From assembly GCA_947259865.1 (NCBI GenBank), contig CAMYNZ010000240.1, positions 1,421 to 7,370 on the forward strand: a stretch of DNA of 5,950 nucleotides. The letters are read 5' to 3'. The notes below the pieces were generated by a model. It was given only the letters and a program-made list of their open reading frames with translations. It was not told the DNA's origin and did not search any database. The stretch comes from an uncultured Desulfobacterales bacterium. Its GTDB lineage: Bacteria; Desulfobacterota; Desulfobacteria; Desulfobacterales; G020354645. Position 1 is the first letter of the stretch. Every line of letters starts with the position of its first letter. Positions 1 to 5,359 of this stretch are shown one piece after another. The position numbers were made by a program, and so were the translations under genes.

Positions 1-164
1 GGTTACCGCCTGTTCTTTGGCAACGCTCCCTAATGCCTTCAGACAGTGCACGATTTCGCTGCTGATAATTCATTCCGCTATTATCAAAGGTTGGCAGGGA
101 AAACTCCCCGACCCCTCAAATAATTGTAAAATTTTTTCCTGAAAGATTCAGGTAATCATTTTCT
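1..164. other. Upstream region of the permease operon, no supported gene
   Basis: No convincing coding sequence is visible here. One plus frame is open from base 2 to about 142, but its translation has no recognisable features. Another frame gives ten residues ending in TAA at 31-33, which could be the tail of an upstream gene but cannot be assigned. The ATP-binding subunit that normally precedes these permeases does not end close to the first permease start. A weak TATTAT box lies near 79-84, with only a poor upstream -35 match (TTCGCT near 54-59, 18-base spacing), so I do not call a promoter. Confidence 0.4.
138..152 (+). promoter_or_regulatory. Short hairpin just upstream of the permease start
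   Basis: CCTGAA and TTCAGG form a perfect 6-bp stem around a 3-base loop. The stem ends 12 bases before the ATG at 165. The only weak Shine-Dalgarno-like sequence (CAGG, 149-152) lies in its right arm, so folding could limit translation initiation. The sequence after it (TAATCATTTTCT) is not a clean T-run, so terminator function is less likely. The stem is short and could be chance. Confidence 0.3.
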
Positions 165-1238
165 ATGACGCTGCCTTCAAAAGCCATACCGCAAAACGTT
201 GTCCGCTATGTTCGTGAAGCTCTGCTGACGCTTCTCATTGTTTTTGGTTTCACCACGCTGATTTTAGTGCTTGCCGGCGCTCCGCCCTTTGCCGCCTATT
301 ATCACATTTTCAAAGGATCGCTTGGTTCGTGGATAAAGATTACCCATGTACTCAAGGCCTGGATACCCCTGTCGCTGTGTGCCTGCGGACTTTTATATAC
401 TTTCAGAATCAATTTGTGGAACATCGGTATCGAAGGACAAATGATGATGGGCGCGGTGTTTACCACGGCTGTTCTGCGCGCGGGACTTGACAGCCAGATG
501 CAGTTTGTCTTTCTGGGGTTTTCTTTTGGGGCCGGGATTGTGGGCGGCGCTATCTGGGCGCTTTTGGCCGGCTATCTGAAAACCAGAGGCGGTGTCAATG
601 AAATATTTGCCGGTCTGGGACTTAATTTCGTGGCCCAGGGCTTGATCCTGTGGCTCATATTCGGCCCCTGGAAACGACCGGGAGTGGCTTCCATGAGCGG
701 CACCGAAATTTTTCCCACCGATTTATGGCTGCCGTACCTGACCGCTTTGCGGCTTTCACCGGTGGCTCTGGTCCTGGTTTTTTTGGCGGTTTTTCTATCC
801 GCCATGATGCTGCGCTATACCCGCATCGGTTTGAATTTAAAGGCCATCGGCAGCAATCGAGAGGCTGCTTTTCTCTTCGGGCTCAAGCCCGGGAGATACA
901 TGCTGGTTGCCATGGTTTTTGCCGGCGGTCTGGCCGGGGTGGCCGGAAGTGTACAGGTCACCGGCATCTATCATCGTTTGATTCCGGCCATTTCGAGTAA
1001 CTACGGATATCTGGCACTGCTGGTGGTCATGCTGTCCAACTACAACGTGTGGCTGGCCCCCTTTGTGGCTTTCTTTTTTGCCTGCCTGAACGTCGGTGGT
1101 ATCCAGCTTCCCATGATGCTTGAACTTGATTCGTCTTTAAGCGGTGTTATTCAGGGCGCCCTTGTTTTGGCGACGCTGGCGGTCCATGCCTGGCGCTCAC
1201 GGATCCGGCGCACGCAGATTCAGGCAGCCTATGATTGA
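165..1238 (+). CDS. ABC transporter permease, YufP-like (nucleoside/simple sugar uptake)
   Basis: A 357-residue integral inner-membrane protein with about eight to ten hydrophobic segments. It is one of the two channel-forming permeases of a BPD_transp_2 importer of the BmpA-linked nucleoside/simple-sugar class. Family signatures are NLWNIGIEGQMMMGA (about 83-97), RGGVNEIFAGLGLNF (about 141-155), the ATPase-contacting loop LNLKAIGSNREAAFLFGL (about 223-240) and GGLAGVAGS (about 254-262). The length is usual for YufP-type subunits. An in-frame TAA at 153-155 makes ATG 165 the earliest possible ATG start; the ribosome binding site is weak. It overlaps the next permease gene by 8 bases (ATGATTGA), so the two are translationally coupled. 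The ATPase and substrate-binding lipoprotein are not in the window. The transporter class is clear; the substrate (nucleoside, purine or another ribosyl compound) is not shown by the sequence. Confidence 0.93.
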   Translation: MTLPSKAIPQNVVRYVREALLTLLIVFGFTTLILVLAGAPPFAAYYHIFKGSLGSWIKITHVLKAWIPLSLCACGLLYTFRINLWNIGIEGQMMMGAVFTTAVLRAGLDSQMQFVFLGFSFGAGIVGGAIWALLAGYLKTRGGVNEIFAGLGLNFVAQGLILWLIFGPWKRPGVASMSGTEIFPTDLWLPYLTALRLSPVALVLVFLAVFLSAMMLRYTRIGLNLKAIGSNREAAFLFGLKPGRYMLVAMVFAGGLAGVAGSVQVTGIYHRLIPAISSNYGYLALLVVMLSNYNVWLAPFVAFFFACLNVGGIQLPMMLELDSSLSGVIQGALVLATLAVHAWRSRIRRTQIQAAYD

Positions 1239-2211
1239 ATTTGATTTAAATATATTGTTTGCCAGTGTGGTGGCCGGTGCCGTACCGATTGTATTGGCGG
1301 CCCTGGGAGAGACCATTACGGAAAAAGCCGGTCTCATCAACCTTTCACTGGACGGTACCATTTTATTAAGTGCCATGGCAGCTTTTGCAATTGCCTATGA
1401 GACCGGCGGCCTGGTTCCGGGCTTTCTGTCAGGCGCAGCCGTGGGAGCCCTTATTGCCGGGGTGGTCGCCGTTTTTAGCATTTATCTCGGCCAAAATCAG
1501 GTGGCCGTCGGGTTTGTCCTGACACTGACATGCCGTGACCTGGCTTACTTTCTGGGCAATCCCTATTCGCGCATCCAGGGTCCCCAGGTGCCACCCTTGC
1601 CTTTGCCCGGATTGGATCAAATTCCCTTTATGGGGTCGGTATTTTTCAGCCACAATTTTATGACTTATTTCAGCCTGGTATTTATTGCCCTGAGCTGGTG
1701 GTATATCTTTCGGACACCGCAAGGACTGAATTTGAGATCGGTGGGGGAGCACCCCCGGGCAGCTTATGCCAGAGGCATAGATCCCAAAAGGCTTCAACTG
1801 TTGTATGCCATGTGCGGAGGCTTTTTTGTGGGGCTGGCCGGCGCCACTTTTTCGCTGTCCACCAAACCGGGATGGGGTCGGCCCCAGGGGGCCGAAGGCA
1901 CCGGCTGGATTTGCCTGGCACTGGTCATATTCGGCGGCTGGAATCCCGTCAAAGCAGCAATGGGAGCCTATCTTTTTTCCTTTTTGCAGGTGATGGGAAT
2001 ATATCTGCAGGGCTGGTTTCCGTCGGTGCCGGCCCAGGTGTTCCAGGTGGCGCCCTTTCCCTTGATGATTTTCACCCTCGTATTAATGCATCTGGCCCAG
2101 AAAGAATCCATACTGAACTGGGCCGAAGACAGGGCCTGGATCAAATCGGTGCTGGCCATGTTTTCCGGTATCGCCCCGGCCTCCCTCGGAAAACCCTACA
2201 AGCCGGAGTGA
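1231..2211 (+). CDS. ABC transporter permease, YufQ-like (nucleoside/simple sugar uptake)
   Basis: A 326-residue membrane protein, the partner permease of the preceding gene. It opens with the family hallmark GETITEKAGLINLSLDG (about 26-42). It continues with hydrophobic segments, the cytoplasmic coupling loop GLNLRSVGEHPRAAYARGI (about 165-183), GGFFVGLAGA (about 196-205) and the late segment GTGWICLALVIFGGWNP (about 223-239). I chose ATG 1231 over upstream in-frame starts (the frame is open from about 1144) because translation from there begins MIEFDLNILFASVVAGAVPI. This matches YufQ N-termini, and the ATG sits inside the stop of the upstream gene (8-base overlap), typical of coupled permease pairs. 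The extra upstream residues would be arginine-rich and lie wholly within the other permease. A short polar tail ends in KPYKPE. Both permeases would form a heterodimer driven by an ATPase encoded elsewhere. Confidence 0.93.
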   Translation: MIEFDLNILFASVVAGAVPIVLAALGETITEKAGLINLSLDGTILLSAMAAFAIAYETGGLVPGFLSGAAVGALIAGVVAVFSIYLGQNQVAVGFVLTLTCRDLAYFLGNPYSRIQGPQVPPLPLPGLDQIPFMGSVFFSHNFMTYFSLVFIALSWWYIFRTPQGLNLRSVGEHPRAAYARGIDPKRLQLLYAMCGGFFVGLAGATFSLSTKPGWGRPQGAEGTGWICLALVIFGGWNPVKAAMGAYLFSFLQVMGIYLQGWFPSVPAQVFQVAPFPLMIFTLVLMHLAQKESILNWAEDRAWIKSVLAMFSGIAPASLGKPYKPE

Positions 2212-2466
2212 AGACCGCTGTAGTTTCTAATAATCTCTCGATTTTATTAAATTGTTCATCCGAACGATCGTTATATTATAGAGGACAATATTTTGGTTTT
2301 GGATAGCAGGCTTTAGAAACAATATTGGATCAATAACCAGTAACGCATAAAAACATAGGCGTCCCTCAATTTGAGTGTTGAGAAATTTTTTGCGTTCGAT
2401 CTTGCAATCCCATTAAAGCCGGAGATAAGTAGCAAAACAGTAGAAAATTCTGGAAAGGAGGCGGTT
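2212..2466. other. Spacer between convergent genes
   Basis: The permease operon and the minus-strand cysteine-rich gene converge here, so termination in both directions is expected. No strong GC-rich hairpin with a T-run is visible. A weak candidate for the plus strand is CTCAA (2365-2369) pairing with TTGAG (2378-2382), followed by AAA and six T (2386-2391). A perfect 10-bp palindrome AACGATCGTT lies at 2263-2272 within a promoter-like context. The open plus frame beginning with TTG at 2371 runs antisense through the 3' part of the cysteine-rich gene, and I do not accept it as a gene. Confidence 0.4.
2365..2391 (+). terminator. Weak possible terminator after the permease operon
   Basis: A CTCAA/TTGAG stem with an 8-base loop is followed three bases later by a run of six T. 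The stem is only 5 bp and AT-rich, and it lies about 150 bases after the permease stop, so it would be inefficient on its own. The position between convergent genes is what makes it worth listing. Confidence 0.2.
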
Positions 2467-3405
2467 TTAAAAACATGTCCATTTATATATATAGAGGCTG
2501 AAGATACCGGGATCATAATTATCGTAACAAGAGGCGGAAAGATTGCAATCGGCGATATTTGCGGTAAACTCGAATCCATCAGGGATACCATCGATTTTAC
2601 ATGTGCCGGTTACTTCTGGAACACCTCTATAACCGCAACATTTAAATACAACTTTGTGGCCAGGCTCTTCAACGGTAATAGTATTACTGTTACAACCATG
2701 GTTGTAACAGGTTGGCAACTTATACCGGTAGCATCCGTTGATTGTACTGGGACCCCAATACCCGTCTGGGCGACGAACCTCTCCGGTCGTTTGACTACCA
2801 CAGCTATCGGTGTCCGTAATTTCTGCAACACAATTTGTTCCTTGTGAAGTCACCGTATTGCTCGTTCCACAGTTGCTTGTACATGCGAGGGTGAAACCAT
2901 CATTTACTTCCCAGGTGTAGGGTCCTTGACCGCCGGTTACATATACATCTGCGGATCCTGTTTTGGATGGAAATTGTATGGGACTGTTGACTTCATCCCA
3001 GATAAAAGATGGGTCATAAGGCCTGACGGTTCCCTGCACTTGCTTTTCTTTATAATCTTCTACGGTGATTGTAGCCTCTCCGCATGCTGAAACATCCGCA
3101 TTAAAAATATTTGAACGGTCTGCCGTTTCGCTTTCAGTTAAACTATACCCAACGCCGCTGACCTGCCACTCATAACCAGGAAACCCGCCTTCAACTTTTA
3201 CGGTAATCGATCCTCCCAGGGATATGTTTTGGGGATTATCCGCAGACCATTTGAATATCCAGCTATCTTTATATTGCACCTCGGCTGGCGTTGATGAGAA
3301 TCGTTGGGGACAATCCCGACATTGAGCTGAAAGATGGCTTGAATTCAACCAGAAAAGAATTATCAACATCAAAAGATTTGCGATTATTAAATTTAATTTT
3401 GACAT
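2467..3405 (-). CDS. Cysteine-rich exported protein with two Ig-like modules, function unknown
   Basis: A 312-residue protein I do not recognise. The start ATG (3403-3405) has a good ribosome binding site (GAGGGG, about 8 bases upstream). Residues 1-28 form a signal peptide: a lysine near the N-terminus, a long Leu/Ile core, then HLSA before QC. The sequence LSAQC lacks a proper lipobox, so cleavage by signal peptidase I is more likely than lipidation. Two related modules follow. One spans about 62-129 (GGSITVKVEGGFPGYEWQV, later ATITVEDYKE and GTVRP). The other spans about 146-213 (TGSADVYVTGGQGPYTWEV, later AEITDTD and GEVRRP). Their GGxxPYxWxV strands resemble bacterial surface Ig-like or SprB-like repeats. 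The C-terminal third (214-312) is rich in Cys, Tyr and Gly. The mature part holds 16 cysteines, including C29-x-x-C32 and a CC pair at 256-257, which suggests disulfides in an oxidising compartment. A periplasmic or cell-surface structural or binding role is plausible but unproven. Confidence 0.75.
   Translation of the reverse strand: MSKLNLIIANLLMLIILFWLNSSHLSAQCRDCPQRFSSTPAEVQYKDSWIFKWSADNPQNISLGGSITVKVEGGFPGYEWQVSGVGYSLTESETADRSNIFNADVSACGEATITVEDYKEKQVQGTVRPYDPSFIWDEVNSPIQFPSKTGSADVYVTGGQGPYTWEVNDGFTLACTSNCGTSNTVTSQGTNCVAEITDTDSCGSQTTGEVRRPDGYWGPSTINGCYRYKLPTCYNHGCNSNTITVEEPGHKVVFKCCGYRGVPEVTGTCKIDGIPDGFEFTANIADCNLSASCYDNYDPGIFSLYIYKWTCF
2687..2710. repeat. Perfect 24-bp palindrome inside the cysteine-rich gene
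   Basis: CTGTTACAACCA at 2687-2698 is followed directly by its exact reverse complement TGGTTGTAACAG at 2699-2710, with no spacer. Flanking bases (2686 and 2711) no longer pair. On the coding strand it falls within the codons for about residues 233-240 (CYNHGCNS). It could extrude as a cruciform, fold in mRNA, or act as a dimeric protein binding site. It may also have arisen by a local inverted duplication. Confidence 0.85.
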
Positions 3406-3840
3406 CTGCGGCCCCTCTTTTTGAATCTTTATTGTTATTGGAGGTGTCCGTTATACCATCCTTTTTAGAGATTTGTGTTTGCGTCAAGACGAAATAAACA
3501 GAACAATAAAATCAAAACTTCACTATCTTAACACAGAATTTCATGAATAATATTTTAAATGGAGCATCCCGATTACCGGCTAACAAGCCTTTATCAGAAG
3601 ATATCTTTCTGTATCGCTTTTTTCTCATGCCCTGGTATTCCGCTAGAAACTTTGAAACTAATATAGGAGAGCTATTTCTCTCTTTTTATCTTTCAAGTGT
3701 TACAGACAAATATTTAATGATCATCTTGATAGAGGTAGACCAAAACTTGAAGATACAGAAAATGAAATCTATCAAGAATCAAGGCCTGAACCCCATGCTC
3801 CCTAGAAAGTTATATTTTTATGGATGTCCCCTATTTTCTC
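3406..3840. other. Poorly coding AT-rich spacer with possible gene remnant
   Basis: This stretch separates the toxin gene from the cysteine-rich gene, whose promoter should lie at its left end. On the minus strand a TTGACG (plus positions 3482-3487) precedes a TATAAC box by about 26 bases. That is too far for a standard promoter, so none is called. A plus frame open from ATG 3543 to 3854 encodes a low-complexity Phe/Leu/Tyr-rich peptide with no ribosome binding site, and it is probably not a gene. A different plus frame ends in a protein-like tail at 3662-3805 (listed separately). Confidence 0.45.
3662..3805 (+). pseudogene. Possible 3' remnant of a decayed gene with an RGRP-containing tail
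   Basis: The plus frame from 3662 to the TAG at 3803-3805 reads YRRAISLF, then CYRQIFNDHLD, then RGRPKLEDTENEIYQ and ESRPEPHAP. The end is strongly charged and proline-rich, with an AT-hook-like RGRP. This contrasts with the greasy, low-complexity translation of the neighbouring frames. Stops at about 3659-3661 and 3653-3655 block the frame just upstream. Farther back, short open pieces in other frames (for example one starting MEHPDYRLTSLYQK at 3559) hint at frameshift decay. I do not recognise the family. A former DNA-binding or mobile-element gene is a guess from the RGRP motif, and chance is a real alternative. Confidence 0.28.
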
Positions 3841-3849
3841 CTATTTTCT
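3830..3849. repeat. Tandem 10-bp repeat at the toxin stop codon
   Basis: CCTATTTTCT occurs twice back to back (3830-3839 and 3840-3849). Read on the toxin strand, the first-read copy supplies the last codons and the TAG stop. The second copy follows immediately and leads into GGGGACATCC. The pattern looks like replication slippage or the scar of a rearrangement at the 3' end of the toxin gene. Confidence 0.7.
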
Positions 3850-4110
3850 TTTAGCATGCAAGACTCGAAGAATCTGCACCGTATCTTCAACCACTTGGTA
3901 GGGAATAATAAATGGTGTGCCGGCGATGACCAGCTCGCGAGTCCCAGGGACCCTTCCGGCTCGACCGGCGTGCGGGTGATCGGCTATCATATGGACTGCA
4001 TCCCATATACGCTTTAATACTCGGCTTGCTGCTTCAGGATTATCCCGGGCAATAAACTCGCCGGCCTGATTCAGATCATCAAGAGCGAGGCGTACCCATT
4101 TAATCTTCAT
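3841..4110 (-). CDS. RelE/ParE-family toxin of a type II toxin-antitoxin pair
   Basis: An 89-residue basic protein with the RelE/ParE layout. An N-terminal strand and helix (IKWVRLALDDLNQAGEFIA) lead into a second helix (PEAASRVLKRIWDAVHMIA). Then come the conserved turn HPHAGRAGRVPGTRELVIAG, the strand TPFIIPYQVVEDTV and the closing signature ILRVLHAKRK. Members of this superfamily either cleave ribosome-bound mRNA (RelE-like) or poison DNA gyrase (ParE-like), and the sequence does not settle which. The start codon (4108-4110) lies inside the antitoxin gene, with an 11-base overlap, so the toxin is translationally coupled to it. A TGGGG sequence about 5-9 bases upstream can serve as ribosome binding site. 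The protein stops just after AKRK, where many relatives continue with a Trp-Pro end. The stop lies in a tandem repeat, so a mild C-terminal truncation is possible. Confidence 0.9.
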   Translation of the reverse strand: MKIKWVRLALDDLNQAGEFIARDNPEAASRVLKRIWDAVHMIADHPHAGRAGRVPGTRELVIAGTPFIIPYQVVEDTVQILRVLHAKRK

Positions 4111-4345
4111 TGACGCCCCACTTTTTAAACGTTTTCTTTACCTGACTTTCTGTGGCAAATTTACCTTTATCCGCTTCTTTTATACCCTCCTCGATGGCTG
4201 CAATTTGCCATGCCTGGTCTTCGACATAAGTTTCGATCGCTTCAGCTACAAGGTAAGACCTGGAGCGGGCAGTCGCTTTGACTAACAGGTCGAGCTTTTT
4301 CGCTATTTTAGGGTTAAGCTTTGCTGATACGGTTGCTGTTTTCAT
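4100..4345 (-). CDS. Ribbon-helix-helix (CopG/ParD-like) antitoxin
   Basis: An 81-residue protein upstream of and overlapping the toxin. Residues 3-10 (TATVSAKL) form the DNA-contacting beta strand of a ribbon-helix-helix fold. PKIAKKLDLLVKAT is helix one and SRSYLVAEAIETYVED is helix two. The C-terminal half (WQIAAIEEGIKEADKGKFATESQVKKTFKKWG) is the acidic-then-basic segment that in ParD/RelB-type antitoxins wraps around and neutralises the toxin. The start ATG (4343-4345) has a clear ribosome binding site, GGGAGA, five bases upstream. The antitoxin, alone or with toxin, is expected to repress its own promoter. A fitting inverted repeat overlaps the promoter just upstream. The family assignment is firm, but the exact ParD/RelB/CopG subclass is less certain. 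Confidence 0.9.
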   Translation of the reverse strand: MKTATVSAKLNPKIAKKLDLLVKATARSRSYLVAEAIETYVEDQAWQIAAIEEGIKEADKGKFATESQVKKTFKKWGVNED

Positions 4346-4359
4346 TATATTCTCCCATT

Positions 4360-4396
4360 AAGTATACTTATAATATAAATAATACATTATATACTT
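4360..4396. promoter_or_regulatory. Operator-like inverted repeat of the toxin-antitoxin operon
   Basis: AAGTATA (4360-4366) and TATACTT (4390-4396) are exact inverted copies flanking an AT-rich centre. The left arm is itself part of a 10-bp palindrome, AAGTATACTT (4360-4369). The right arm overlaps the TATAAT -10 box, so binding there would block transcription. Paired short half-sites of this sort are what ribbon-helix-helix antitoxins usually recognise. Binding is inferred, not shown. Confidence 0.5.
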
Positions 4397-4412
4397 GTGG
4401 GTTAAACGTCAA
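4386..4412 (-). promoter_or_regulatory. Likely promoter of the toxin-antitoxin operon
   Basis: On the minus strand TTGACG (plus 4407-4412) is followed 15 bases later by a perfect TATAAT (plus 4386-4391). The 15-base spacing is short, but CTGTTG as the -35 would give 18. The box lies about 40 bases before the antitoxin ATG, leaving a short leader with a good ribosome binding site. Confidence 0.6.
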
Positions 4413-4508
4413 CAGATTTACTTGGGAACAAGGCTTAGCTTATTTGAGAATGATAATGTCTGATTAAGATTTTCAGGGAAAATATAAAGAGAGTGTAAAG
4501 AACCTAAG

Positions 4509-5114
4509 TTAGGGTGCAGACCAAACGACATCATTTTTTTCATTAAACAACACGATGGAGGATACCGGGGATTTTTGTTTTACACCTGGTTTTTTGGGTG
4601 TGAAGGCCGTGTTTCCGATGCGTACACGCTCGTTGCCTTTATCGTCCTGCAAACTGATATTCGTGCCTTTTAATGTGGTCAAAATGATCTTTGAAACAAA
4701 ATTATGCTCGGTTTGTTTTCTGAAAGTCAGCTGTGCAGAATTCGTTGTGGCATAGAGTACAATATTTGAGTCCGTGCCACCTACTTTTACATTGCCATCG
4801 TTGCCATCGGCGGTCAGAACAACAGTACTTTTGTTTCCAAGGCTTAATTGGGCTATTTGATGGGGTTTATCATCGCTGGAAGGTGAGTCTGTTACTTCTA
4901 TATCTATAAGGTAGGGAGGGATTCCGAAAGAACCAATGGTGTTTCCGAATTTGTCCACGACCCTAAACTCTTCGGCGGTCACAATCTTTTGTTGTATTTG
5001 TATCTTTTCAGCAAAAGCAGGTCCGCTAACAAACAATTGGTTTGAAATTATCCCTCCGATAAAACCGGCCGCCAGGGCTAATATGATTACAATACTATTT
5101 TGTTTATAGCTCAT
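4509..5114 (-). CDS. Exported small beta-repeat protein, function unknown
   Basis: A 201-residue protein. A hydrophobic segment at about 8-29 (IVIILALAAGFIGGIISNQL) is followed by AFA at 33-35, a good signal peptidase I site, so the protein is either released to the periplasm or kept as an anchored protein. The mature part begins with the motif IVTAEEFRVVDKFGNTIGSFG, a type seen in hypothetical exported proteins of deltaproteobacteria. Related strand motifs recur: VVDKFGNTIGSFG (52-64), LQDDKGNERVRIG (155-167) and a final LFNEKNDVVWSAP (189-201). This suggests a repetitive beta structure. There are no cysteines and no catalytic motif. The ribosome binding site AGGAG (plus 5120-5124) sits five bases before the ATG, which supports this start. 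It lies between fabD and the toxin-antitoxin pair on the same strand, but gaps of 163 and 245 bases argue for its own transcript. Confidence 0.75.
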   Translation of the reverse strand: MSYKQNSIVIILALAAGFIGGIISNQLFVSGPAFAEKIQIQQKIVTAEEFRVVDKFGNTIGSFGIPPYLIDIEVTDSPSSDDKPHQIAQLSLGNKSTVVLTADGNDGNVKVGGTDSNIVLYATTNSAQLTFRKQTEHNFVSKIILTTLKGTNISLQDDKGNERVRIGNTAFTPKKPGVKQKSPVSSIVLFNEKNDVVWSAP

Positions 5115-5122
5115 TTCATCTC

Positions 5123-5154
5123 CTGTCTGATTTTATTGACGTTCTTTCAGACAG
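5123..5154 (-). promoter_or_regulatory. Inverted repeat overlapping the ribosome binding site of the 4509-5114 gene
   Basis: CTGTCTGA (5123-5130) and TCAGACAG (5147-5154) form a perfect 8-bp stem with a 16-base loop. The proximal arm overlaps the AGGAG ribosome binding site by two bases (5123-5124). In mRNA this could modulate translation; in DNA it could be a repressor site. No convincing -35/-10 pair was found nearby. Confidence 0.45.
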
Positions 5155-5274
5155 CACCCAATGGGCGCCGTTGGTCGACAACGTGTTTCCGTACCTGAAG
5201 TCAATTCTTTATAAGTTTCTAAAATCAGTTAATATGCTTTCTTAAAGTAACCGATCTGAGATAAATTTGTTTTG

Positions 5275-5338
5275 ATCGCGGCTTGAAGCCGCTCCCACAG
5301 TTTGATGATGAATATGAGGAAGCGACTTCCAGCCGCGA
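5275..5338. repeat. REP-like inverted pair downstream of fabD
   Basis: The arm at 5275-5299 contains the self-complementary core GCGGCTTGAAGCCGC followed by TCCCACA. The arm at 5316-5338 carries GAGGAAGCGACTTCC and GCCGCGA in the opposite orientation. The two arms match in inverted orientation at 18 of 21 positions (5276-5296 against 5318-5338), and in fabD mRNA two of the three mismatches become G-U pairs. This layout, with GGAGCGGCTT and AGCCGCGA cores in a head-to-head pair just after a stop codon, is typical of REP/BIME elements. It may protect the fabD mRNA 3' end. No T-run follows in the fabD direction, so it is not a classic intrinsic terminator. Confidence 0.7.
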
Positions 5339-5359
5339 GAAATCATTTGCGTCGAGGGT

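Noticed and set aside
1698..2306. Plus-strand open frame of 202 codons within the second permease
   Set aside because: It is out of frame with a clear permease and its Arg/Gly/Ser-rich translation is typical of a shadow frame.
2371..2847. Plus-strand open frame of 158 codons starting with TTG
   Set aside because: It has no good ribosome binding site and lies antisense to the cysteine-rich gene, which has a signal peptide, a good ribosome binding site and internal repeats.
3440..3487. TTGACG and TATAAC as a promoter for the cysteine-rich gene
   Set aside because: The spacing of about 26 bases is far outside the usual 16-18, and no alternative -10 at the right distance was found.
3543..3854. 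Plus-strand open frame of 103 codons
   Set aside because: It has no ribosome binding site, its translation is low-complexity and Phe/Leu-rich, and it runs into the end of the toxin gene. The better protein-like signal here is in another frame.
4503..4513. CCTAAGTTAGG palindrome at the end of the 4509-5114 gene as a terminator
   Set aside because: The 5-bp arms around a single base cannot form a proper hairpin loop, and no T-run follows.
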